Made by a program: the position numbers and the translations under genes | In this document: positions 55,238-63,669 of the stretch, piece after piece | Layout: each line of letters begins with the position of its first letter | Numbering within the stretch: position 1 is the first letter of the stretch | Notes under the pieces: generated by a model | Databases searched by the model: none | Seen by the model: only the letters and a program-made list of their open reading frames with translations | What the model was told of the DNA's origin: nothing | Origin: Psychrobacter urativorans | GTDB taxonomy: Bacteria > Pseudomonadota > Gammaproteobacteria > Pseudomonadales > Moraxellaceae | Assembly (NCBI RefSeq): GCF_001298525.1 | Contig: NZ_CP012678.1 | Coordinates: forward strand, 2,108,001 to 2,172,000 | Reading direction: 5' to 3' | Length of the DNA: 64,000 bases

Positions 55238-56494
55238 ATGAGTTGGCAAATACCAAAACGAACCTTTATTTATAAAACATTAGCTGTAGGCAAACGGCTT
55301 AAGCTACCAATATCAGCCAGTGCGGTAGAGGTTGCTCATACTAAACTATTGGCATTTAAAGGTCAGGCTGAAGCTCAATTCAATCTTGGGCTGATGTATG
55401 AAAATGGCGAAGACGTGTTTCAGGATAACGCTAAAGCCGCTACATGGTTTCAAAAAGCTGCCAATCAAGGTCATGCTATAGCCCAGTTTCGGCTGGGGCG
55501 TCAGTATGAAAAAGGCGAAGGGGTCATTCAGGATAATACTAAAGCCGCGGCATGGTACCAAAAATCTGCAAGCCAAGGCTATGCCGAAGCACAGTTTAGT
55601 CTTGGCTCTATGTATAGTAATGGCAGAGGTGTCGTTCAGGATGAGGCGAAAGGTTCTGAATGGTATCAAAAAGCCGCTGACCAAGGTCATACTGTTGCCC
55701 AGTACATTTTGGGCTTAATTTATACCAATAGTGTCTCGCAAGATGATGTCAGAGGTGCTAAATGGCATCAAAAAGCTGCCGATCATCAAGGGCACGCTAT
55801 TGCTCAGTATTATCTTGAAGTGCTTAGTAATGATGGCATCTCTCTGAATGATGCTACAGCCGTGGAACGCTACCAAAAAGCTGCCAATCAAGGTCATGCG
55901 GTTGCTCAGTTTAATCTTGGCGTACTGTATAAAAAAGGCGAAGGCGTGCTTCAGGATAATGCTAAGGCGGCGAAGTGGTTTCAAAAAGCGGCGGAACAAA
56001 ATAATAGTCATGCTCAATATAATCTTGGCATCATGTACAAGAAAGGTGAAGGCGTACCCCAAGACTATAAAAAGGCTGCTGAATGGTTACAGAAAGCGGC
56101 GGATCAAAATAATGACCACGCTCAATTTAACCTTGGCGCCCTCTATGAAAAAGGCGAAGGTGTGCCTGAAGATGACACCCAAGCAGCTGAATGGTTTCTA
56201 AGAGCAGCCAATCAAAATAACAGCCATGCTCAGTTCAACCTTGGCATCCTGTACAAAAAAGGTGAAGGCGTGCAACAAGATTATCAGAAAGCCGCCGAGT
56301 GGTTCCAAAGAGCTGCCACCCTTAATAATGTCCATGCGCAGTTCAATCTTGGTCTGATGTATGAAAATGGCGAAGGCTTACTTCAGGATAAAGTTAAAGC
56401 AGCTGAGTGGTATGCCATCGCTTGCAATAACGGGTCTCGTAGTGGCTGTGAGCATCATGAACGACTCAAGCTGAACATCAACCGTACTATTTAG
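55238..56494 (+). CDS. Sel1-repeat protein, ten repeats
   Basis: 418 residues from the ATG at 55238, which has AAAGGA upstream; a longer frame from 55160 adds a hydrophobic segment but no ribosome-binding site, so either a cytoplasmic or a membrane-anchored form is possible. Ten Sel1 repeats (GHAVAQFNLGVLYKKGEGVL type) fill residues about 40-400, repeats 6-10 being nearly alike, repeats 4 and 5 the most diverged. It ends with CNNGSRSGCEHH. No other domain. Confidence 0.9.
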   Translation: MSWQIPKRTFIYKTLAVGKRLKLPISASAVEVAHTKLLAFKGQAEAQFNLGLMYENGEDVFQDNAKAATWFQKAANQGHAIAQFRLGRQYEKGEGVIQDNTKAAAWYQKSASQGYAEAQFSLGSMYSNGRGVVQDEAKGSEWYQKAADQGHTVAQYILGLIYTNSVSQDDVRGAKWHQKAADHQGHAIAQYYLEVLSNDGISLNDATAVERYQKAANQGHAVAQFNLGVLYKKGEGVLQDNAKAAKWFQKAAEQNNSHAQYNLGIMYKKGEGVPQDYKKAAEWLQKAADQNNDHAQFNLGALYEKGEGVPEDDTQAAEWFLRAANQNNSHAQFNLGILYKKGEGVQQDYQKAAEWFQRAATLNNVHAQFNLGLMYENGEGLLQDKVKAAEWYAIACNNGSRSGCEHHERLKLNINRTI

Positions 56495-56626
56495 AACCTT
56501 CATCGCGCTTAAAATTTAAAATAACTGGCTTTTACGCTATCAGCGGTTACTATGTGCAGAGTTTTTATATTCTGTTCGAGTGTCTAGACATTATTCATTT
56601 ATGAGTCGTAAAAAAGGAAACCAGTC

Positions 56627-57049
56627 ATGGTTAATACCAAAATATATCAATCCGTCTATATTTTAGCTGAAGAATTGTTGGAAGCTAATAATAGAGGTAA
56701 TCAAGAAGCTTTTGATACGCTTTATGCCACCTTGCAGGCGATATGTACGGATAACGAAAATACGGATAAAGATCATCCCGTACAATGGGAAACCCTTGCT
56801 GATTTTACCGAGGAATTGGAAGAGGCATTGGTTATCTACGAAAAAGCGCTTGCAAAAGCCATTGCGATAAATTCGAAAGACTTTATGTCGTCGATTGCCT
56901 TTTCAATGGCGGTATTGCAAATTGAATTGGGTCAAACGGAAGCGGCTATCACTAATCTACAAAATGCAAAAATCAGCTGTAATAAAATTGAAGATAAAGT
57001 ATTGAAGAACGAAATACATGACTTATTGGTTAAGCTAACTGCAGAGTAA
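56627..57049 (+). CDS. small TPR-like hypothetical protein
   Basis: 140 residues, acidic, all-helical. EEALVIYEKALAKAIAINSK and SMAVLQIELGQTEAAITNLQNA look like TPR units. No further identity. AAAAAGGAAACC precedes the ATG. It stands 130 bp after the Sel1 gene on the same strand. Confidence 0.65.
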   Translation: MVNTKIYQSVYILAEELLEANNRGNQEAFDTLYATLQAICTDNENTDKDHPVQWETLADFTEELEEALVIYEKALAKAIAINSKDFMSSIAFSMAVLQIELGQTEAAITNLQNAKISCNKIEDKVLKNEIHDLLVKLTAE

Positions 57050-57085
57050 ATTTGCTTAATAATCTATGAGCAGCATAAAAAGTTA

Positions 57086-57113
57086 AGGCGCTGATTCTGT
57101 AGAGTCAGCGCCT
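57086..57113. terminator. hairpin between convergent genes
   Basis: Nine-bp stem AGGCGCTGA/TCAGCGCCT with ten-base loop; no strong T-run on the + side, TTAACTTTTT on the - side, so it serves the minus-strand DUF1971 gene best. Confidence 0.6.
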
Positions 57114-57160
57114 ATAAAATAGGTATAAATTAAGTAGTTATTTTCGTGTTTATTTTCGTA

Positions 57161-57559
57161 TTATTCAGCAGGTTTATCGCTATCTGTCTGCTCAAACAAG
57201 GCTTCAATCGGTTTAGTGTGAATAGTCGACGCATTGAACATTGATTTATTACCGGCATCGCTTTCAGTCCAAAAATTAATATTAAACTGGGCGTCATCAC
57301 TGAGTTCGACGCGGTGCCAATATTCGGGCGGACTGACGGCAAATTGTCCTGCCTGAATGACGATAGTTTGCTCAGGTACGGTAGCGGCTTCATCAGCAAA
57401 GCCGTAAAAGGTGACCGTGCCTTGCATGACGCAAATTTGACCGTATACGCCTGCTGCGGTGTTGTGATGGGTTAATAGGGCTTTGGGTACTTTATCCTTG
57501 GTAAAAAAGTGCGTAGAACGTTTTATTTTCCAATGGCTCGGGATGATTGGGTGGCTCAT
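57161..57559 (-). CDS. DUF1971 (YeaR/TehB N-terminal-like) cupin protein
   Basis: 132 residues. The pattern HNTAAGVYGQICVMQGTVTFYGF and then AVSPPEYWHRVELSDDAQFNINFW is the DUF1971 fold, found alone (YeaR) or fused before the TehB methyltransferase. GAGGAG precedes the ATG. A TehB-like methyltransferase gene lies 770 bp away in opposite orientation. Metal/oxyanion stress role is inferred from family only. Confidence 0.88.
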   Translation of the reverse strand: MSHPIIPSHWKIKRSTHFFTKDKVPKALLTHHNTAAGVYGQICVMQGTVTFYGFADEAATVPEQTIVIQAGQFAVSPPEYWHRVELSDDAQFNINFWTESDAGNKSMFNASTIHTKPIEALFEQTDSDKPAE

Positions 57560-57680
57560 GCTAACTCCTCGATGAATAGGATTCGTTTGATACCCTTTTA
57601 TTTTAAATTATCATTAATAGTACTTTGTAATGCAATACTTTTTGATTCAATGCCTTTTAACTTAACAATACCATTAACCA

Positions 57681-58109
57681 TTATCGAATGGTACTACGAG
57701 GTGGTGTGTAGCTCGACTCAATAATTTTAATATCGACATGACCACTATAAACGTCAACGTTGATTAACGGATTTTCATCGACGATGATTTGTTTTGCATA
57801 CTGGGGAATGCTACCGGCTGCAATTGATTTTTGCATATTCGCTCTTGCCGCTTTAGAGTGAAAGATACAATCTTTTTCATCTTCGCGATCTTTCTTATTA
57901 AAGACATAAAAGTTGGCTCTATCTTGTCTAAGAATGCCCGCAACGGTGCTATTACTATAGTTATTTGCAATGGACACACCATTGGAGTTGTGTTTATCCG
58001 CGTAAGAGATACGGGCGCTATAACTACATAAATAATCATCAGCATAAGCAGGAATAGCCACTATAAATAATGTCGCGACGACAAATAGTTGAGTTCTAAA
58101 GGTTCGCAT
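57681..58109 (-). CDS. exported protein of unknown function
   Basis: 142 residues, signal peptide ending IPAYA (about residue 23). The mature part has a Cys pair (YLCSYS, KDCIFH) that could form a disulfide. No family recognised. AGGGAA precedes the ATG. Confidence 0.65.
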   Translation of the reverse strand: MRTFRTQLFVVATLFIVAIPAYADDYLCSYSARISYADKHNSNGVSIANNYSNSTVAGILRQDRANFYVFNKKDREDEKDCIFHSKAARANMQKSIAAGSIPQYAKQIIVDENPLINVDVYSGHVDIKIIESSYTPPRSTIR

Positions 58110-58182
58110 ATGATGTATTCCCTAACGTTTATAATTGTATTATAGGTTTTAGCACGATAACGTATAGCTACCAAACTATATT

Positions 58183-58204
58183 TGACAAAAATTAATGTTT
58201 GTCA
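58183..58204. promoter_or_regulatory. TGACAAA/TTTGTCA inverted repeat
   Basis: Seven-base arms with an eight-base spacer, between divergent genes, about 130 bp before the methyltransferase start. Possible operator. Confidence 0.35.
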
Positions 58205-58332
58205 GTTTTTAGGTAAGATTGATGGTCAATTGAAGGCCCAATGAAGTTTTTTGGTGAAGATTCTGTACAGACAATACCAGTGATTAAATGCTAGATTAAG
58301 GCATCACTTTGAATCTTAAAAGGAAGATAATC

Positions 58333-58932
58333 ATGTGGGATCAACGCTACAGTGAAGCAGAGTATGTCTTTGGCACAGAACCTAATGACTTTCTAAAAGA
58401 GGTGTTTCAGAGAATACCCTCAGGCGGACGCGTGCTGTGTTTAGCGGAAGGCGAAGGCAGAAATGCGGTTTTTTTAGCTGAACAAGGCTATGAAGTGACT
58501 GCGATTGATTTATCTGAAGTCGGCTTAAAAAAAGCCCTAAAATTAGCCAGTGATAAGGGCGTTCATATCACTACGCAAGTTGCAGATTTGGCTGAATACG
58601 ATTTTGGCAATCAGCAATGGGATGGCATTGTGTCTATTTCAGTACATCTGCCTGATACCTTGCGTCAGCAGGTTCATGCACAAATTGAACCGGCGTTAAA
58701 ACATGGTGGTGTCTTTATCCTTGAAGCCTATACTTATGAGCAAACCAAAATGGCAGGTATCGGTGGACCTGATGCCTCACAAAAAGATAGATTTATGTCA
58801 CTAGCAAAATTACAAATGGAGCTTGCCGTGCTCCATGAAGTTATCGGTATTGAAAAGCACCGGAGTCTATCAGAAGGCAAGCGTCACAAAGGTCTCAGCG
58901 CAGTTGTGCAATTTGTCGGTTATAAAGAATAA
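58333..58932 (+). CDS. class I SAM-dependent methyltransferase, TehB-like
   Basis: 199 residues from the ATG at 58333, which has AAAAGGAAG upstream (a TTG at 58309 is in frame). Motif MWDQRYSEAEYVFGTEPNDFL and SAM motif I VLCLAEGEGRNA place it in the TehB/thiol-type small methyltransferase group. TehB methylates tellurite or similar oxyanions; substrate here is not known. Confidence 0.88.
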   Translation: MWDQRYSEAEYVFGTEPNDFLKEVFQRIPSGGRVLCLAEGEGRNAVFLAEQGYEVTAIDLSEVGLKKALKLASDKGVHITTQVADLAEYDFGNQQWDGIVSISVHLPDTLRQQVHAQIEPALKHGGVFILEAYTYEQTKMAGIGGPDASQKDRFMSLAKLQMELAVLHEVIGIEKHRSLSEGKRHKGLSAVVQFVGYKE

Positions 58933-58995
58933 TTAGTAAAGCGGCACTCTAGGCTAAAAAATCCGAATGTTTGCAGCATGTCCGTATTCCCATAG

Positions 58996-60705
58996 TTGCA
59001 TGAATATGTAAGGGCTATTTTATTGAATACTTTGCCCATGGCTCATGCTGTATCGAACTCAGTACGCGTTCGATATTTAGCGCTGACGTTAGCGATATTT
59101 TATTTGTTGTATACCTTAACCAACAGCTATAGCGCTACGCTGTACGAGATAGCGCCCTCACGAGTCCACAATTTAGCCATTACATTCGATAATGCAATTC
59201 CATTTATTCCAGTGATGATTGTGCCGTACAGTTGGTCGTTGCTATTGTTTGTTGCCAGCTTTTTTATGGTACGTACGATGTTGCAGTTGGTCTTACTGAC
59301 GCGGCGTTTAATAGTAGCAACGATAATGGCTTGCTTGATTTTTTATTGCTATCCCGCTCGATTCTCATTGCATCGACCAATGCCTGATGATTGGACACAG
59401 ATTGGTTATCAGTTTTTAATGGTCACCGATAAGCCGTTTAATCAATTACCATCGTTGCACGTCAGCTATGCCCTATTAATAGGATTGTCGCTATGGAATG
59501 TCATCGACGCCAATAAGATATGGCTGTTAAGCAGCTATCGACTGTTGCTTGTGAGCGTATGTGGGTTCATTATTGCCTCAACTGTGCTGACTTATCAGCA
59601 TCATTTACTCGATGTAGTAGGCGGAATAATACTCGCCGGAATCGTGTTTCAGCTCTCACATTTAATCCGCAATACGCAAGTCAGCCAGTATCTTGTATTG
59701 GGCATGATGGGGTTTTTATTGATTGCCATTGCAGGATTTTATATCAGTACCATGATAATTATGACCACACTTGCTGAACGGTCGGTGATAGAAAACCTAT
59801 CGATTGTGATTGCACTCTATTGGTTAGTGAGTTTTATGACTCTAGCGTGGGCACATCAGCAGCCTAATGCTGCGTTGGACAACAATGGGTTTCAAAAGAA
59901 CAGTAGGGGGGAATTAGCTTTATCTACTTGGATTAAATTCGCGCCTATGCTACTGATTTATAATGGGATATCGCTGATAGGGCAACGCTATTTTAAGGCA
60001 AGGCTCAAAACCAAGCTCAAAACGAAACTCAAAAAGAACAACGCGCAAGTCACTGCGCCCATATTATATCCGATCAATCATAGTCTCTTTATCGTTGCCT
60101 CACCGCGGCTCGCACAAGCCAATGTAGAGGGTTATCTCACGCATTGGTTATCCAGTTCTGGTTTATTAGCATCAGCTATACCAATTGTACCGTATCAAAT
60201 TATCGTGGTTGATTTTGCTGTAGAGGTGTCCAGTCATATTAATAAGCTAAAGGTAGCGTCACAATGTTGCAGTAATAACATCAGCAAGGCTAGCAGCAAG
60301 GCACGTGCAAAATTTAAGTTTAATGGTCATTGCCATTATTTTTATTTTCCACTATTAGATTTGCGCTCATTAAGTGACGTATCGCCCAAAGACTATATTC
60401 ACTTGTTTCAGCAACTTGACGCGTTAACCCTATCGAATGATATTCAGCCTACTGCGGTTACTGATAAAAATAACATAGCGGGTAATCCTACGGATATAAC
60501 GCTCATTAACTTTCATTGCGTGATGGGATTATCACGCAGTGTGGGCGTGCAAGTGCTCTATTTGGTCTATTGTGGCACGCTGACGACGGACAGTTATCGC
60601 GCGTGGATTGCGCACTATTATCCGCATGCGCGACTGGCGGAGGGTTATTTGCCTGCGTCTTTGGTACTGGCTATTGCCAATGATAAGCGTAACCCTATAC
60701 ATTGA
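58996..60705 (+). CDS. PAP2-like lipid phosphatase fused to a dual-specificity phosphatase (YnbD-like)
   Basis: 569 residues. The N-terminal half is a membrane PAP2-type domain with about eight hydrophobic segments and active-site motifs FNQLPSLHVS and TYQHHLLDVVG. The C-terminal part (about residues 440-569) holds an HCX5R phosphatase site, HCVMGLSRS. E. coli YnbD has the same fusion. The CdsA-like gene follows, overlapping by 98 bp if its frame opens early. Expected role is dephosphorylation of a phospholipid. Start uncertain: TTG 58996, TTG 59023 (AGGG upstream) or ATG 59038. Confidence 0.85.
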   Translation: MHEYVRAILLNTLPMAHAVSNSVRVRYLALTLAIFYLLYTLTNSYSATLYEIAPSRVHNLAITFDNAIPFIPVMIVPYSWSLLLFVASFFMVRTMLQLVLLTRRLIVATIMACLIFYCYPARFSLHRPMPDDWTQIGYQFLMVTDKPFNQLPSLHVSYALLIGLSLWNVIDANKIWLLSSYRLLLVSVCGFIIASTVLTYQHHLLDVVGGIILAGIVFQLSHLIRNTQVSQYLVLGMMGFLLIAIAGFYISTMIIMTTLAERSVIENLSIVIALYWLVSFMTLAWAHQQPNAALDNNGFQKNSRGELALSTWIKFAPMLLIYNGISLIGQRYFKARLKTKLKTKLKKNNAQVTAPILYPINHSLFIVASPRLAQANVEGYLTHWLSSSGLLASAIPIVPYQIIVVDFAVEVSSHINKLKVASQCCSNNISKASSKARAKFKFNGHCHYFYFPLLDLRSLSDVSPKDYIHLFQQLDALTLSNDIQPTAVTDKNNIAGNPTDITLINFHCVMGLSRSVGVQVLYLVYCGTLTTDSYRAWIAHYYPHARLAEGYLPASLVLAIANDKRNPIH

Positions 60706-60739
60706 TGGCTTGTATCAATATCGTGAGAGAGCGTGGCGC

Positions 60740-61636
60740 ATGACACTGAACCCAGACCATATCTTTATTATCAGTATCCTGTCGATTAATATACTGGTAT
60801 GGATAGTGTTATCAATTCCAAAAAATCGCAAAAAACTGCCGTCGATATATCTTATTACCCGCTCATGGTGGTGGATGCTAGCGTTACTGTTTGGGTGTTA
60901 TTTATTGGCACAAATCACCAATGCGTTCGGAGATTATATTTACTGGTGGGTGCTCGATGGGTTGTTTATCGTCATTGGTCTACAAGGGCTGTATGAGATA
61001 TTTAGACTATGGCGACTGCCTAGTAAAAACAAACTTCTACAAAAGCTCGCTGCTCAACAATCCAGTCAAATTAACGCTCATAATAGTGCTTCTAGCCTTA
61101 ACGTTTCTAACCTTAGTTTATTGTCTGTTTCTCACAGGGGAATATTAGATATAGGGTTATTAATGCTGCTAGTTTGCTTGATTATTAGCCTATTGGCGCT
61201 GCATCATTTAAGTTTCAATCGTAGTATGGATGGCGTGCTGTTGTTTGTCCTATTTGCCAGTCAATTTAATGACATTAGCCAATATCTATGTGGGCGATTA
61301 TTGGGTGGTCGCTTATTTCAGCGCAAATTAGCACCACGTGTAAGCCCTAATAAAACCATCGAAGGCGCATTGTTTGGTAGCTTATTATCTGCAAGTTTGG
61401 CGACCATATTAGGCATCTTAGTAACGCCCTTTAGTTGGGTCACAAGCTTTGCCTTTGCTATTTTATTGGCAGTCAGCGGTATTATGGGGGATTTATTAGA
61501 ATCGGCATTTAAGCGCCATCACGGTATTAAAGATACGGGTACGATATTACCCGGACATGGTGGAATACTAGATAGGATTGATAGTTTATTGATAGGCGTG
61601 CCGCTTTTTACTGTAATTTATTGGCTGATGTATTAA
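60740..61636 (+). CDS. phosphatidate cytidylyltransferase, CdsA/YnbB-like
   Basis: 298 residues with about eight hydrophobic segments. The CdsA signature is present: LAPRVSPNKTIEGALFG and DTGTILPGHGGILDRIDSL. It makes CDP-diacylglycerol from phosphatidate and CTP. I chose the ATG at 60740 (34 bp after the YnbD-like stop); an open frame reaches back into that gene. A second cdsA is expected elsewhere in the genome, this being the ynb-type paralogue. Confidence 0.9.
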   Translation: MTLNPDHIFIISILSINILVWIVLSIPKNRKKLPSIYLITRSWWWMLALLFGCYLLAQITNAFGDYIYWWVLDGLFIVIGLQGLYEIFRLWRLPSKNKLLQKLAAQQSSQINAHNSASSLNVSNLSLLSVSHRGILDIGLLMLLVCLIISLLALHHLSFNRSMDGVLLFVLFASQFNDISQYLCGRLLGGRLFQRKLAPRVSPNKTIEGALFGSLLSASLATILGILVTPFSWVTSFAFAILLAVSGIMGDLLESAFKRHHGIKDTGTILPGHGGILDRIDSLLIGVPLFTVIYWLMY

Positions 61637-61663
61637 GGGTTATTTATATTTGCTAAATTGATG

Positions 61664-62518
61664 TTACTTGTCCAACTTTTGCCGCATGATGATGTTAAGC
61701 AGTGGTGAAGGCAGACTGTTTAGAATATGGATTAGATAGCGCATACGTTTTGGAAAAATTGCCAATACGACGTCATGATTTATAGCATGCATGATATGTT
61801 TTACCGCCGTCTGTTCAGACATAATAAAGGGTTTGTGACTGGTATCACCATCGTTTAAATCGCGCAATGCTTGCGTATTTACATAGCCTGAAGCAATGCA
61901 GGTGACTTGAATATTAAAAGGCGCGAGAGCAAGTCGGTAGGCGCTAGCGGTGGCAATCATGGCACGTTTGCATTTGGCATACAGACTGGTATACGGATAA
62001 TCTAGTAACCCAGCGATAGAGGACAAACATATCAATGCTGGCTTTTGAGAGGGATATTGGTCGCTATAACGCTGTGATTTGTATTCATTGTCATAATCCT
62101 GCTGCTTTAAATTTTCACTTGCCCATGCAAAAATATCATTAAAAGCTTGTAGATTAACGGCTAATGAGTGGGCGCTATCTACTTGATTGAGTGTCGTAAC
62201 GCGCTCATTAAGATACCAACCCGCACAATATATCAGGCGCTCAAAGGGTTGCGCGTTGAATTGTTCATTAAGTTGTTGGAATAATTTTTGTCGATTGTCA
62301 GGTTTGCTAACATCGTTTTGAATGGTCGTTAGCATTGGATAGTACTTATTTAAAGCCTGAATTTTCTCTAAACTGCTACCAACTACAATGACATCCCAGC
62401 CAAGCTTTATATGCTCAAGCGCTAACGCTAGCCCAATACCGCTGGTGCCACCGATAATAATGACGCAAGGTTTGTGCGATTTATTATTAACGTATTGGCA
62501 GGGCAGCTTTATATTCAT
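61664..62518 (-). CDS. short-chain dehydrogenase/reductase
   Basis: 284 residues. Cofactor motif GGTSGIGLALALEH (about 22-35), active-site YAKCK (YxxxK) with Ser in CLSSIAGL, and NxxG-like text earlier. Substrate unknown. The ATG overlaps the patatin stop (ATGA), so the two are coupled; convergent with the CdsA-like gene, 27 bp apart. Confidence 0.9.
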   Translation of the reverse strand: MNIKLPCQYVNNKSHKPCVIIIGGTSGIGLALALEHIKLGWDVIVVGSSLEKIQALNKYYPMLTTIQNDVSKPDNRQKLFQQLNEQFNAQPFERLIYCAGWYLNERVTTLNQVDSAHSLAVNLQAFNDIFAWASENLKQQDYDNEYKSQRYSDQYPSQKPALICLSSIAGLLDYPYTSLYAKCKRAMIATASAYRLALAPFNIQVTCIASGYVNTQALRDLNDGDTSHKPFIMSEQTAVKHIMHAINHDVVLAIFPKRMRYLIHILNSLPSPLLNIIMRQKLDK

Positions 62519-63669
62519 ATTGATAGCCTTGAGTGTTCAAGAAAGTCACGAGTACGCTCATAGCCATATTGCCATTGCGCCTGCATCTGCTGCACAAAGC
62601 CATCGTATTCAGGATGAATCAGCTCTATCAGACCTGCTCTAAAATTCATCCGCTTTTGTACATGTTGTCCGGCTAACGCTTGTCCATTATCGGCAAATGG
62701 CAACCAGTGGATTTGGGCGTTATGTTGCAGATGATTTGATTTAAAATTATGTACGGCATTTAAACGACTGTTTGGGTCAAAGCCAAATATGCGCTTGATA
62801 GCAGGCGTTGCCAAGTGTTTATCATACGGCGCTTTTGTTTCAGCAAATATGCGTTGTCCTAACTGGCTTGCCAATTCAATGGGTGTCAGGTCAATAACGC
62901 CGCCCAGACACCATCCTAAATCTTCTATATATCGTGGTTGTAGATAGTACATATCCGCCATTGATACTCTTACGGCTTGGCTAATATCCCACTTTTCAAT
63001 CATGTGAATAGACGGTGCAATTCTTTGCGGTGCATAGGCATGAATAGGGCAGTCGAAACTAAACTGGCTTTGAGCGACTATATTGGTGGGTGCGAATAAT
63101 ACCTCTTGTAAAAAGGCAGGCGCGATTGAGGCATGAGCAGGTAATAAGCGACTGGCAATAATCGCAATATCTGGCGCTGTTAAAGCTGTAAATTTATAAG
63201 AAGCATTTGTTGTACTATCTTTAAGGCTCATTAAACTTTCAAGCCAATCTGCTTCGTCTATTATGTCAAACATAGCAAAATGTTGAAGTTCGCTAAGCAA
63301 GCTGTCATGCGTATCCGTGCGATGAAAGTGATTGAGCCTATGTTCATGTTTTGATAATAACCAGCGTTTTATGGCTTGGGGGAAATAGCCCGTTTTTGAT
63401 AATAGAGAGTGTCTATTTCCATGATTTGGCACACGCGGTTGGCTAGCACGTACCACGTTAAATAACTCTTGGCTAATAGAGAGTGCTTGAAGCTGTTTAG
63501 GCTCGGGCGCTATGTCTACCAATAAGGCGGCTAAACTACCACCGCAACTGGCGATGATTAAATCAGGCTTGAGATTATGCTCACATAATGCCGCGTAGCT
63601 GCCGAGATAATAGCCAAAGCGTGCGCCGCCACCAGAGAATAATTGAACACGCGTATAAGGCGCAGTCAT
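62515..63669 (-). CDS. patatin-like phospholipase family protein
   Basis: 384 residues. The oxyanion loop SGGGARFGYYLG and nucleophile elbow SCGGSLAAL near residue 45 identify patatin; the elbow reads GGSLA and lacks the last Gly of GxSxG. A catalytic Asp may lie in CLGGVIDLTP. It would deacylate phospholipids. The ATG overlaps the methyltransferase stop (TGATG) and its own stop overlaps the SDR start. Confidence 0.85.
   Translation of the reverse strand: MTAPYTRVQLFSGGGARFGYYLGSYAALCEHNLKPDLIIASCGGSLAALLVDIAPEPKQLQALSISQELFNVVRASQPRVPNHGNRHSLLSKTGYFPQAIKRWLLSKHEHRLNHFHRTDTHDSLLSELQHFAMFDIIDEADWLESLMSLKDSTTNASYKFTALTAPDIAIIASRLLPAHASIAPAFLQEVLFAPTNIVAQSQFSFDCPIHAYAPQRIAPSIHMIEKWDISQAVRVSMADMYYLQPRYIEDLGWCLGGVIDLTPIELASQLGQRIFAETKAPYDKHLATPAIKRIFGFDPNSRLNAVHNFKSNHLQHNAQIHWLPFADNGQALAGQHVQKRMNFRAGLIELIHPEYDGFVQQMQAQWQYGYERTRDFLEHSRLSI

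Noticed and set aside
55346..56062. Minus-strand frames opposite the Sel1 gene
   Set aside because: They arise from the repeat codons of the Sel1 units; no start signal.
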